NCBI GenBank assembly: GCA_030704615.1
Contig: CM060732.1
Location: 70,539,053-70,603,052 of the forward strand
Direction: 5' to 3'
Source of the DNA: Takakia lepidozioides
Lineage: Eukaryota; Streptophyta; Takakiopsida; Takakiales; Takakiaceae
Length of the DNA stretch: 64,000 bases
The first letter of the stretch is position 1. Each line of letters begins with the position of its first letter. The translations under genes were made by a program, and so were the position numbers. Below, piece by piece: positions 11,331 to 23,600 of this stretch. The notes under the pieces were generated by a model that did not search any database, was not told the DNA's origin, and saw nothing but the letters and a program-made list of their open reading frames with translations.

Positions 11331-11855
11331 AAAAAACAAACAAATGAGTTGAAGATTTCTACCTTCATCTCAGTTTAACTAGGACCTAGTATCAGGCTCA
11401 ATAAGAAACACTATCATATCATCAGCATTCGTCATCTCCACAAATGATGGCTTCCAACCAAGCATCAGATGACCATATCGAGGCGAAGGTGGGAAGTGTT
11501 CGCAGATGCTCTTTACCGACGATCGTACCCGACACTGAAGAAACGCCACGGATCAGCACAGGAAACTGAATAAATTGCATAAAAAGGAATTGCCATAGTA
11601 AAGTACTGAACATCCCGCATCACAATATCCAGAGAGATTCCCAAGAGTCATATCTCTTGCTCAAAATTCACCCGAAGAGTACATATAATTTTGAAAATAC
11701 AGATACCCGGACCCAAAGGGTAAGACAAAAAAATTCCGTCTTACCCGGGTTCGGACAACACTGGTCGAGACCCAAGAGCTCCTCGTTCAACTTACTGTCC
11801 ATGAGCGTAGAGGCATCGGACATCGCTAATTGTTTTGATCAGTTGAGTTCGAGGA
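11331..11855. other. 5' flank of the 2OGD gene
   Basis: About 11345-11420 matches 44280-44345 (cagtttaactaggacctagt, aataagaaacactatc). The 200 bp before the start codon is related to sequence beyond 54.22 kb next to the 2OGD pseudogene, including gaggcatcg. About 11690-11790 carries a palindromic-looking tacccg/cgggta motif also seen at 55.0-55.3 kb. No promoter element can be assigned. Confidence 0.45.
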
Positions 11856-14357
11856 ATGGCGCCAGCTGCTGTCTCGACGGATATTGCTCGAGAATATGGT
11901 TCAGTGAGGGAACTGTCAGGGATGAAGGAGGTTCCCTCCATCTTCAAAAAGGAGTCGCTTGAGGAAAGCTTCATCAGTGCGGGTCAGCGGTCCATACCTG
12001 TGATAGATCTGGCAGAGCTAGAAGGTGATGGGCGTGCCTCAGTCCTGGAGGAAATTAGATGTGCGACGGAAGAATGGGGATTTTTCCAGGTACACAATTC
12101 TAGAGAAGAGAGGTAGCTTCTTGGATGTCTATATTAGGAGAGATCTTTCGTCTTATTCCGCCTAAACCAGGCACGGGGTCTACGTACACAAGGCTACCTC
12201 AAAACGTCTCATTCATGAATACATTCTATCTGAATTTGAGATCTCTGGTTGGGAAGAAGTGAGGTGGATAGGCAAGGTGAAGATGTCCTCTCTCTTGTAG
12301 ACTGTACATGGTTTGAGGATGCAAAATCTCTGAAATTCTCTAGAGTACTTCACTTGAACACTCCACTCAAATGAATTGGCCATTCGTATTCTTCTGGGGC
12401 TAGTACAATTGCAAGATTCTCTGAAGCTCCTAGGGAAATTTCTTACTTCGGTACCTTTCTAGTATATAGGATGTTGCGAACGAACTTTTCCAACTGTGAA
12501 GAAGAGAGCATAATGGGTCTCTGCCATTGCTCAAAGGTTGCTCTAGTTGACAATCGATGGGGCCTTTCCACATTTCTTCCAGATAAAGTGGCAGGAAACC
12601 TGTGATTTTGACATCTGGTATACTTCTTAAGTAGCTTTTACCACTGTAATCATTTGGATGATCCGTGAGGTTGATTGTCCTCTCTGAATTTGTGTTGTTG
12701 GTGGGATCAATACATGATATAAGGTGGTGAATCATGGTGTTCCCCTGGCACTGCTCGAGGATGTTTTGTGGGCAAATAAACAATTTTTTGAGCTGCCTCG
12801 TGAAGAAAAGCTGAAGTACTGGACTGCCGAGCCATCTAAAGTTACCTATGGCTCCGGCTCTACCATCAAGAGGGGTCTTCAGCCCTGGAGAGATTATCTT
12901 ACGCTGGAGTGTTCCCCTGCACCAGAGATGGAGAAATGGCCCACTGAGCCTTTGACATTCAAGTAGGTCACGAACAACATTAATTCCTTGTATCCTTGTT
13001 TACTTGCCAGTATTTTGGCAACATTGCTGTAGATTCAAGGAAGGGCAGGTCTGACAGCTATTGTAACCCAAAAACCTCAACCTTTGAACTAGCGAGTCTA
13101 TGTGTTGGGGCTTCAATATCATCCTTCTAAATTCTTTTGGGCCTTTGGCACAGCAATCTTGCAATGGGGGTTATCGATTGTCTAATATGATGAGTGGGGG
13201 TCTTGAATTATCTGAGCTAATGAAGAGTTGTGCCCATAGAATTGTCGTGAGTTCTTCGCTCTCAAACTTCTACTTTTCTAGTAATGTGTGTGGCTATGCT
13301 TGAGTATTGCAAATTCTGTAACTCTCGACAAATTGATCTATTGCGCATTTGTATCCATGAGTAGTTAAGATAGAAAACAGAGAGGGGCAACATGGGTGTG
13401 AAAGGGCTGATCCAATTTTGGCAATCTGTTGCACTAACAGAGATATCAGTTTGGAGTACAACAAGTTGGTGAAGCTTCTGAGTGATAAGCTCCTCTGTGC
13501 TCTGTCAGAGTCTCTTGGGATAAGCTCAGATTTCCTTAGGCTTGCCGCGACTGGAGTGCGATTAACATTAGCAAATTATTATCCACCGTGTCCACAGCCG
13601 GAAGCTGTTCATGGGATACCAGCCCATTCAGACCCTTTGCTTCTCACTATCCTATTGCAAGATGAGACAGGAGGTCTGGAAGTGCGCGACAAGCATGGTG
13701 GGTGGGTTCAGATTCAACCTTTGCCACATGCTCTGGTGATCAACATGGGTGACCAGATGGAGGTAGTTCCCCCCTGTAGAGCAGCATTACGTTTGAGAGA
13801 TGTTATTATTCACTGTATGGTTTTGAGATGTAAACGTGTTGGAAAGGCATGTTACCAATGGGTATATCCAAGCATTTATGGTGGAAGCAAGGAGAGAAGA
13901 ATTTAGAAGGATGCCAAGAGAATGTTCACGAGCCGTTGTTTTCCGTAGTCATGTGATCATAGATCCCACGCCCAGATTGAGCGTGGGGACTTAGACTGAC
14001 TAAGTGGGGAAAGCAAGACATAATTCGATAATAGTAGAGAGGACAACACATGGCTCACTGCAAGTTTATGCCTGACAATAAAACATGCAGATATTGACCA
14101 ATGGCCAGTACAAGAGCGTCGAGCACAGAGTTGTGGTGAACTCAGAGAAGGCGCGCATGTCTTTGGGCACCTTCTTTAGTCCCTTAGCAACTGCGAGAAT
14201 TGCTCCTGCTTCAGAATTAGTAGCCCGGGATGGGGCTTCTTACAGGGAAATCATCTTTGAGGATTATATGACAAAGTTCAGGACAACTGGAACTGATGGA
14301 AAACGGCATGTGGAGAAGATGAAGATCTTCAAGCCATCTTCCCCAGTGCCTGGATGA
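11856..14357 (+). CDS. 2-oxoglutarate/Fe(II)-dependent dioxygenase (plant DOXC class), 4 exons
   Basis: Exons 11856-12089, 12724-12962, 13441-13762 and 14091-14357 join in frame with GT-AG borders to give 353 residues, the normal size for this family. The N-terminal DIOX_N part contains SIPVIDLAELEGDG and EEWGFFQVVNHGVP. The C-terminal jelly roll has NYYPPCPQPE, the iron ligands His220 and Asp222 (AHSDP) and His277 (VEHRV), and the 2-oxoglutarate-binding Arg287-x-Ser289 (RMS). Such cytosolic enzymes hydroxylate or desaturate specialised metabolites or hormones using oxygen and 2-oxoglutarate. The substrate cannot be read from sequence: it resembles the broad ANS/FLS/SRG1-like group rather than a specific GA or ethylene enzyme. 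Intron 3 is about 330 bp and intron 1 about 630 bp. An inverted degraded copy lies at 45.6-54.2 kb. Confidence 0.92.
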
Positions 14358-14459
14358 AGCGTGGCAGTCACCATGGATTGAAGAGTTCAAGCTTTCAGCG
14401 TAGCACTTTCGCCAAATTTCAAGAGAATACAAAATCGAATGTTTATAGTTTAAAATAAT

Positions 14460-14847
14460 GTGAACAACAATGGGTGACCAGATGGAGGTAGACAATTGCC
14501 CCCCTGGAGAGCAGCATGACATTGGAGAGTTATGATTCACTGTATTGCTTAGAGAGATCGATACAAGTATTGGAAAACACTCATGACGTAGAGTAAAGTA
14601 CAAGAGCATCGAGCACCGAGTTCTCGTGAACCCAGAGAAGACGTGCATATGAATGGCTAGCTTCTTCAGTCCCTTAGAAACTGCGAGAATTGCTACTGCC
14701 TCAAAATTAATAGCTCAGGACGGGGCTTTCTACAGGGAAACCACCTATCTGGATTATGGAGCAATGTTCATGACAGCTGGAGCTAATGGAGAATGGTTAA
14801 TGGAGAAGATGAAGATCTGCACACCATTCCCCCCCAGTGTCTGAATG
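14460..14847 (+). pseudogene. Truncated tandem duplicate of the 2OGD 3' end
   Basis: 14470-14535 repeats the end of exon 3 and the start of intron 3 (gggtgaccagatggaggtag). 14597-14845 repeats most of exon 4: codons for KSIEHRV, then ASFFSPLETARIATASKLIA, and so on to KMKIC and a stop. The Arg-x-Ser region is disrupted: aagacgtgcatatgaatggctag breaks the frame relative to exon 4. There is no exon 1, exon 2 or full exon 3, so this is a partial 3' duplication and not a second enzyme. Confidence 0.85.
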
Positions 14848-14859
14848 TAGCATGGCCAC

Positions 14860-15450
14860 TCGTTTTGGAGTCAGCATAGATTGAAGTTCAAGTGACTTCA
14901 ATCTAGCACTTTCGCAGGATTGGAAAACCCCATGAAGACCATGATGCTGCTCAGGTGAGCAATCTTTGGGGGTGGCTGGTAGCCATGTCCTTCACGTCCC
15001 TGTCCATGGAAATAGTACCAGTAAATCACTCTTATGAACTTATCTGTACAACCATAGCTGTGGGTTTTCTTCATGTTGTTTTAAGAACAGGGCAATAAAA
15101 TGGTGACAAGTTAGTATGAGCGGACAAGATGACACAGAAAAAAGAACTAGGTGGGTGACCTGCAAATAACTGCTACACTTTATGTTATGTTTACTGCCAC
15201 TCTCTCCTTTGAAGGTGGTGTATTGGTAGTAAGATTTGCAGTGGCTCTGGGACTGTCATGCCCCACACTAGAATTAACTTTCAGTATTGGGTGCCCAAAA
15301 TGAGTTGCGGGAATTTGACTACTAACACAAAATTTTGGATAGAGCATTGAGGTAAAGGGATGACTAATCTGCTGCATAAAAGAAAAGTTAGGGATACTCC
15401 CAAACACACACTTCTTACTCACGTTGTAAGACTAGCAGATGAAAAGAACT
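14860..15450. repeat. Downstream part of the 2OGD inverted segmental duplication
   Basis: Blocks such as gtgacctgcaaataactg, gccactctctcctttgaa, gactgtcatgccccacac and taatctgctgcataa recur in inverted order at 45.4 to 45.1 kb, just downstream of the 2OGD pseudogene. The duplicated segment therefore extends beyond the gene. The phrase gcagtggctctgggactgtcatgcc also occurs at 39.77 kb. Confidence 0.75.
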
Positions 15451-16200
15451 TGGAAAGACATGAGATTCTTACTTCCACAAATCTTGATAAACAAAAGGTT
15501 GTCTGCACGCATTGCTTGAAGAGCTCGGGATTGTGTGGAAGATAGTGGAGGGGAAGTAGACGTACCCTCAGACCTGCATGCTTGGCGTAACATTGTGGCC
15601 ACTGCGAAATAACAAAACGACATGCTAGTGACGACCAGGCAAGGGTTTGTAAATATCACAATGCTCTGGCAAAATTGCAAAGGGGCTCATGCCTGCCAAG
15701 TTGAGACACTGGCAACCCAAGACCCAGAGGATGGCAGCTGAACTCGACTCAAGAGTCAGTTAGGACAGAGCAAGAGTGAGAGAGCAGCAGAGGGCAGAAG
15801 ATCTGGAATACCATTATCACCATGATTAGTCCGTCTTCCTTTCTAGCCAGGCAACTCTCATTCGCAAATACGTGGACCAAGAGCTCTAATCAAACCAAAA
15901 TTTGAAGGGCATTCACTGCCAGGGATTTGCGACTGACAGCAGACAATGCCTCACATAACTCAAGCTAAAGCACCTATTAAATCAGGCGACAAACTTACCC
16001 TGCCAGTTGCAACAGAGAAATTCCAGCCGAGAAAAGGGTAAGGTGTTTCCATTATACTAACCAGAACCGAGGTCCACTTACAAAGATATTCGAGTCATTC
16101 AAGTCAAGAGATTCAATGATACACACACAACTAATCTAGAGCAACAACATGGCTTTTCCAACAACTGGGAGAGCTTAAACTCTTCACTCACCGTCTCGAA
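15451..16200. other. Intergenic region downstream of PSRP4
   Basis: Nothing was recognised on either strand. The segment should contain the 3' untranslated region of the leftward PSRP4 gene. Confidence 0.4.
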
Positions 16201-16542
16201 TTAGTTGGTAAAGAGACTCTCGTCGATATCAATGTGAATGTACTCGCCATCATCAAACGGGTCCTTCTTTTTGGGCCTCGGGGGCAAAGGGGTAACAGCC
16301 AGTCCGCTGCCCTTCGACGAGTCCTTGGGACGACAATTTCCGAAAGAACCACGGAACCTCTTTCCCTTTGCAGTCCTCTTGTCACCCCTTCCGCAAACAA
16401 TTGACGGGTACCGCCCACAGACGGCCATGGAAGCAGATGAAGCTGGGGAGCATGATGCCTGCATCACAGTGTTCTCCGCCAACACAACGGCAGATGACAA
16501 CCCGCAAGCTCCCGCGACCACAGCAGCTTGAAGACTAGCCAT
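16201..16542 (-). CDS. PSRP4: Chloroplast small ribosomal subunit protein PSRP4 (bTHXc, S31)
   Basis: A single-exon frame of 113 residues. The C-terminal half holds the family signature: CGRGDKRTAKGKRFRGSFGN, then SKGSG, a PPRPKKKDPFDDGE linker and the terminal IDIDESLF found in plant PSRP4 proteins. This small basic protein, a relative of bacterial Thx, sits in the head of the chloroplast 30S subunit. The first 50 residues (MASLQAAVVAGACGLSSA..., rich in Ala and Ser) are a plausible chloroplast transit peptide, and MAS at 16542 is the usual start. The frame remains open to an upstream Met at 16743, which I reject because that stretch matches a non-coding duplicate at 8.7 kb. KASII lies upstream on the same strand. 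Length and domain match the family. Confidence 0.93.
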   Translation of the reverse strand: MASLQAAVVAGACGLSSAVVLAENTVMQASCSPASSASMAVCGRYPSIVCGRGDKRTAKGKRFRGSFGNCRPKDSSKGSGLAVTPLPPRPKKKDPFDDGEYIHIDIDESLFTN

Positions 16543-16678
16543 TGCTGATGCTTTCCCTCCTGCCCACAAGCTGATGCGTCCGCTCACCACTCCCTCTCTG
16601 GCTATAGCGGACACTCGCAAGCAAACAAGAGAGCCCGCGAAGATAAGCCATCTGCTGCCATGTTTGTCATCCGAAACT

Positions 16679-17136
16679 CTGTCTCTTCCATTTTCTGTCC
16701 ATCCCATCCTAACTAACTCCAGTCCGAGCCTGGGTTTAAGCACACAAACAAAAGAAAACCAAAAAAGAAAAAAGGTAGAAAAGGTGGCTGGCGAAATTTA
16801 TTTTTATTTTTGATTTTTAGATGGCGAGATTCCGAACAGGCTGATATTCCACCACTGATGCACATGCAATTTTTTGGGATTTCATTTTAACCCCCATAAC
16901 AAGTAGCTCACCCACTCTTTTCCCCTCGAAATCTAGCACTACCTAAGTTACTTGTGGGAATTGTTTCTCCTCTTCACTTCATGGCTTACTACTGTGGCTT
17001 GTGAGGTTGAGCACATTGTACTGTATGCGGGGAGAAGAGTATACCACACCTGTAAGTAGCAAGATTTGACCCCAGAATCATCTGGGTGGCACTCAGTGCA
17101 CTTAACCAACTGAGCTACTGACTGTCGGTGCAATTT
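16679..17136 (-). repeat. Inverted arm matching 8303-8761, containing SINE copy 2
   Basis: On the minus strand this segment is nearly identical to 8303-8761. It has the SINE head (tRNA-like A and B boxes near 17115 and 17065), the SINE body, the A-rich end near 16805, then gtgcttaaacccaggctcgg and gggatggacagaaaa. The last part is the 5' flank of PSRP4, about 140-200 bp upstream of its start codon. The arms point at each other across about 7.9 kb. Confidence 0.9.
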
Positions 17137-17144
17137 TACATTTA

Positions 17145-17490
17145 TTACCATGTGCAAATTAAGGGCCAGTTACACAACAACCAATACCAGCCAGGTTGAT
17201 TGTGTAATACCCAGGGTTAATATCCGGCCAAGGCCCTATACACCAGTCCAACACTGGTTCATACAGCTAAGTTTCTCAGCAGAGAAGCCATCTGTACTTT
17301 ATGACTTGGGTAGGTAGACAGAATGGGGATGACACAGTGGTAAGATTGGTGATTCTTCATGATGGATATCTTGTGATATCTCTGTTGAGGCACTTCAGGA
17401 AGAGCTTCTCAATTCAAGCACCCTCACCGGAGCTTTGGGGTTACAATTCTTTCAAACTTAACTAGAACAGGCCTTGTCGATCACTGTAAA
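17145..17490. repeat. Inverted copy of 28325-28665
   Basis: Blocks aagggccagttacacaacaa, caccagtccaacactggtt, gccatctgtactttatgac and gatggatatcttgtgatatc recur in inverted orientation at 28.66-28.33 kb. The copy near 28.55 kb contains cagtgttggactggt, similar to the terminus of the hAT MITE at 35.9 kb, so the segment may derive from a related element. Confidence 0.85.
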
Positions 17491-17695
17491 TCTCTCATTC
17501 CAGCAAGTATTCGCAAAGAGATCCTGCTTGCAATGCGAATGCACCTTGTCCTTGCAAAGCCAATTACTCCGTGTATGAGAGGTGCAGGTCTTGGCAAGGA
17601 CTAGTGCCGGCCTTGCAATCTTAGTCCAGCTATGTGATGAAAGGCAGAGGCTGATGGAATATGCTAGAAAGCGAAGGCAGGTCTGTGCCTTTAGT

Positions 17696-20600
17696 TCAAT
17701 TCTCATTGAACTCTGAATAAGGTGCAAACAGAAGTGACGAATTGTGACCGCCAAAGCCAAATGAGTTTGACAAGGCCACCTTGACGTCGAGTCTCTGCTT
17801 CTTGCCTCCCACAATCACATTCATGTCCTGCTTCCCAAAACAAATTTGATTAAAGATGCTTCTACTCCAACTTTTCTCAGCATACGGTGCGAATGACACC
17901 CAGGAAAAAGATAACATCAGAATCAACAACTAGCATGCAAATACTGGTGCTTGTCATACTCAGTAAAGCAGATCATAAAATCAGTGAAGGGGGGAGAAGT
18001 GGAGGAAACACACTAAGATGGGTTGAGGATGTATATAACAGAAAACAGCTCTCTTACCACTTCAGTGTCAGGACTTTCAATGTTGATAGTTGGATGTAGC
18101 CAACCTGTCCTAATGGCCTGAAGACAGTCAACAAGGTGAAAATCTCAAATCAGTTTTGGGGTGCATCATACAGGAGGCAATCCATTAGCCATTCTGGCAC
18201 TGTATGCTGCAAGAGATGAGCCACCAAATCAGAGTGCAAACATCCGCTAGGAAATCACTTATGCAAAGCCAAATGTATAGTGATCTTGGTTCCTTGGGTC
18301 TTTTGAGAACAGGGGTTCTGCACAGAGTTTTGAAGATTTAAAAGATATCTCACAAACATACAGCAAAGGGCCTATAATACATAACACATCAGACTTGACT
18401 GTTCTTGCTTGTCAAGCTTACCTCCAAGTTCTTTTGAGACACTAGGAGCTTCTTTCAAAAAGAAAATTAACACACATGGAATTATTTCAAAAGGATAACC
18501 TAGAATTGAACACACAACCACGGCAATGCCACAGGAGCATTGCACATGACACTCATCATTCTACACAGAAACATTGTGTACATACCTGAACAGTTGCGAT
18601 AGCTTCTACAGCCCCAGCAGCTCCCAGCAAGTGACCAATCATAGACTTTGTGGAGTTAACTCTTAACTGCATCACACATTGACCATCTTCAGACATTGCC
18701 TTTGGGATTTATCACAGGTTTTTCTATTTCCTGCAACCCCTTTGCCTGTGTGAATGGAAAGATTTTCTACTAGGTCAAACTGTTCCCTACCTCAGGATTC
18801 TGACCGAAAGCGCGCATAAGAGCCTTATATTCCTGTATATCACCAGCTCGGTTTGAGGTTGCATGGGCGTTCACATAGTTGACATCTTGCCTCCTTACTC
18901 CTGCCTGAGTCAACGCCTTCTCTATGCATAGAAGTACACCGGCCCCTGCGTGCAAGAAACATGCACATATGTGGAAGATGGGTTTCTTTGAGGGAAACTG
19001 AATACACAACCTGGAAACCTTACCTCTGACTTTCTGCCCATCTCTACCCTGCTACACCATACCCTAAAAAGTGCTCTGGCAGAAGTTGTGCAAATTCTGC
19101 GAGGGCAATGTGTACAACCAGAAAACTGAGTTCCGCAGATCAAATCATTGGACTGAAAACAAGATTGGTCCGCTAGATAGAGCTTGCTACTAACTCAACT
19201 GAAAGAGAAGCTGAACAGAAGTACTAGTGTATTCACCCTCAACATTGTGTGAGACGGCAAACCCTGGGAGCCCAACATACCGTCTGGGTGAGGTTCTGTC
19301 ATGTGGTAAGCATCACAATTGAAACTTCCTCCAAGAAACTCAGCATAAATTTCTGCTCCTCTATTCTGCAGACATGCCAAACAGCACTGCAAATGCATCA
19401 ACAAGCGGTATGATTGAGAATGTGCAGCACAGTCTACTGCCCAGGCAGTGAAAACATACTAAACTGAAGAAATTGGTCTGACAGCCATGGAGAGCAGTCA
19501 ATCGCAAACCTACATCCCAGAAAGGATGTGGAGGACTGTGCATTAATATGGGCATGGCAAATTCTTCAATGAGCGGCGAAATGTTTACTTCTCAAGTGCA
19601 TTCCTTAGAAATGGTTGCCATAAAGAGAATGTACTCATAAGACATTGTTTGCCGTAGCCTTGTGGCCATTGACCCCGCGCCCAGTTTGAGCGGAACACAA
19701 AAGGGACAGAAACTACCTTTGTCAGGGGCTGACGCCAGTAGTACGACTTACCTTGGAACAGACAATTGATCCGAGTTTTCCAGATATCCCTGTACACAAG
19801 CATCAATCTTCTATGTGTGATTTGCCCAATAACTAGGCCCCAAAAGGGCCTGGGCTTTTGGCTCAGCCTCGAGATTTTCAAAGTTGATAAACAGAGGTAC
19901 AGGCACAAATCCCTTGATGGATTTGAAAAGGGCGTCTCTCTGGTGAGAGTACCCAAGACAACGAGAGAAGGATCATGCCAATTCAAATGTACCTTGGCAT
20001 GCTGTAGTTCCTCCAGCAGAAGAACTCCTGCTCCCTCTCCCATAACAAACCCGTCCCGGTCCTTCATTACCAACACTACCACAGGTGAGGGAACAAATTT
20101 ACATTGGGCATCTTTCTTCCTGGACTGCACAGCCGGCACTCGTATAGCTAGGCTGCTCCAAAAGTAGAAGTAAGCTTTCTGGGATGTAGACAGGTGTGCC
20201 TCTGCTGCATGTAGTCATAAACATGAAATCACAATTTTAGCATAAACACTCGAAATTGGAGGTGGAAGAGTGGGTCACTGCAACAACAAAAAAAATATGT
20301 AACCTTTAGTTTTAGCAGAGGGAAATTGCAAAAGAACTGCATACCGAATCCCACGGACGTGATGCCTTTGCAGGGTCATCGTTACGCTCTGACAGTGCTT
20401 TGCATGCCACGAATCCTCCCAAACCTACAGAGATAGAGATCCAAGAAATTATTCCAAGCCTCTTGCATCAGTAGATGATTTAGGGATTCAGAAAGGAAGC
20501 ATGGTATGAAGCTCTCACCAATTGGAATAACCGCTGCATCAGATCCACCAGACAACATAACATCCTGCATAAGATAGGAGCAACCGTAGAAAGGAATTAC

Positions 20601-23600
20601 TCCTCACGAAACACATGATAAGGTCAACCGACATGGGCCCACCAAGTCCACAAGGGCACTTCAGCTAAGTTTGATGCTGGAAGTTTCAGGGAAACCTTCA
20701 ATTCAAGTAGAGTAAATTCATGACTGTGGGAGACTCAAGGATACAGCACCCACATATACTAAAGATAAACCCATATACTGCTTACAAACAAAGGAAAACT
20801 TACAGCTTCACCCCTGAGAATGTGATTTGCTGCACTGAGAATACAAAAATTACTTGTGGCACAAGCTGTGGAAATGGAGTAGTTTGGTCCCATCCATCCC
20901 TGCAGCAAACAAACAAACACTGTGAGGAGGCGGAGTCCAACAAACACAGACAGACATTCTCGTCGGCGCATTAATAGCCAAACTGTGTACAGGGATCTTT
21001 CCTTTAGACTAAAGCTTGGAATGCACACAAAGCCCTCACAGATGCTTGAGCCAATAAACAATCCACTGCAAAAAAGCTTCAAGCTTACACTCACCAGGTC
21101 CATGGCCAGCATGGCAGAGCCCATGTTTGTTGTTGCAAATGGTACACAAAATGGATTCATTTTGCGATATGAGACCCTTAGTGCCTCAATAGCATCATTA
21201 AACACCTGCTCAACCAACAGTCCCATAATTGCTGACTGCTATGTTCCCATGTGATTAAAAAATTATAGCCTGTTCTCTTCCAATCAAGTGGTCCAACTTC
21301 TCATCGAAAGCATCTTGCAGCTCAACACACAAATACTCCACGCACAAAATACCTGCATGCCTCCCATTGCTGATCCAATAAGAATACCACATTTAGATTT
21401 ATCTAAGCCCTTCATGACTTCATCTGTGATTCTGGCGTCTTCTAGAGCCTTCTTCCCTGCGGTGAGAAGGTAGAGCATGAACTTGTCCATACGCCTTGCG
21501 AACTTTGCGGCCACCCGTCCATCTGTTGAGAATGACTTTATTTCACCAGCAATTCTCTGTAGGTCAAGTACATAAAAAGGTGCAAGATGAACTCCCATGG
21601 ACTTTGGTGATTCTTTATCTTTCGGTCCACATTTAAAAAGAAGAATCCAACAGCTCAAACATTTCCAAAGCTGTTCTTTGTTGCCAACTTAGTGTCCTGC
21701 CTTATCGTGAAGATCTCCTCCCTGCCCATGCAGACAGTTGCTAAGAGCCTGAGTTTGCTTCTATTGAGGTTGATAAAACTTAAACATCCATCTCAAGTAA
21801 TCTGTCCTAAGCATCTTGCTTCATCGGATGAACAGTGGAGTGGCCGCTTGCGACTTACTACAATGAGCTGCATCTGAGATATCCATACTTCTACATGATA
21901 GTTACCTATCAGCCAACCTCACTGGCCACTATCGGATAAATCACATGAAGTGAAAAGATAAAAAACATCTGACTGGGATCTCACCGTTGGAAAATCTTTG
22001 CAGTCAAACCCCTCGATCTCAGTAATGCCACTCTTTCCTTCCAGAAGGTTATCATAGAAGGTATCTGCATCTTGACCAAGACTAGAAATGACACCCATAC
22101 CAGTAACAACCACCCTTCTTTGCTTGGAGACAGTTGTTTTCCTCTCGGGTGTTGCTCTGACAGGTTGCATGGTGATTGCTGTAGCCTTCCCTGCAAAAAG
22201 AAAAAGCACACACGCCTATCTGTCAGTCATCTAATCCTCTCTAAACATCAGATCTATGCAATCAACACCAGATAATCAGCCATAACTACCATAACTCAAA
22301 GGAGACCATCAAAGTGCACTTACTACCTGATGTAAGTCATAAAGCCAAGGGAGACGTAATGAATTCAATATAGTATAAACTACAAGGAGCAATCCTGATT
22401 CACCTGATGACAATGATCCTGGTAATCCAATCCTAACCTGATAGCTGGTTTACAAAGATAACCTACTTTGCAATGTATACAATGCTACAAAAGTAGTAGG
22501 GCCCTTCACAAATTCCTATTTGAAAGCAATATTTATGTTTTTTTGACTACCACACATCTTGAATGCTTAGTCATGAGCATGTGGAGTGGCCTGTATCTGC
22601 TGCAGCTGGTTACCCCAACTGTCTGAAGAATGGCCAACACGCACAGATCCCAGGTTTGAGTTCTAGCACTCATACTAAAAGAAAACCTTTGGAAGTATCC
22701 CTTCAGGATAAATTCAAGTGGTGCAAATGCTCACGGAAGAAGGCAAGAATGAGTAATATCAAGGTATATCAAACTATGAGTCACCCATAGATACTATGCA
22801 CTTTAGTGGCCATAGCCTTCTTGCCAGCACAGCAGTGGTACAGGGACAGGTGCTTCATCATGACGATGGGAAACAATTATAAGGACTTCAACTTTCGCTC
22901 CCAAGAGCATTAACCTTGACAGTATAGAGTATGTTGGTGGTAGTTCAGCTCTACTGCGTCACCCCTCATTCGAACTAGTAGCATGTAGATTAGACATGCA
23001 TGCATGCAGATTAGACATGCACTCTACAGAATTGACCAGCTCCCCAAAGGCAGTTCAGACTGATGCCCTGTCTACATATGACTAAGTAAATGCTTGTGCC
23101 AAGTGGCGTAGGTCATGCAAATCGAGCATAGGTGAGTAGACCATAGATATTTCATATATTTTGAGCAGAAGCAAGCCACGACCACTAGAACAAAAATATC
23201 TGCAAGTATTTACATACCTGCTGACGATTTTCTGTGCCTCTGAGCTCTGGTGGGCCTTGTTCCCAGACTCCCCAAAGCATCTCCAAATAGACCATCTCCA
23301 AAAAGGGGTGAATGCTTTGAGCTGGTATATTCCGGGCATCCTTCTAATGAACAAAATGATCCTAGTCCAGAAAGGCCAGATTCACAAATCGCCACTAAAC
23401 TTTGCCCTGGTTGACCTCCAACATTTGACAACCAGCTTTCCCCTGCCAGCTGCTTCGAACGAGAGGTTCTCCTCCTTAATCTCCTCCCTAATGGACCTGA
23501 GCTTACAGGAAAATCCTCGGTGGAGAACCCTGCTACAGTCCTAGATACGCAAGCAGCAATTAACCAGGTACATAACGGCGATGCTGGCCCCGCAAATGCC

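Noticed and set aside
16543-16743. N-terminal extension of PSRP4 from the upstream in-frame Met
   Set aside because: The open frame extends there, but the first part matches a non-coding duplicate at 8.7 kb, and MAS at 16542 is the usual start of the family.
19585-20139. 184-codon minus-strand frame in KASII as its own gene
   Set aside because: It reads through KASII exon 8 into an intron containing LINE debris, and proper splice sites bound the exon.
22560-22700. SINE in the first KASII intron
   Set aside because: A B-box-like ggtttgagttctagc is present, but no A box, tail or second copy was found.
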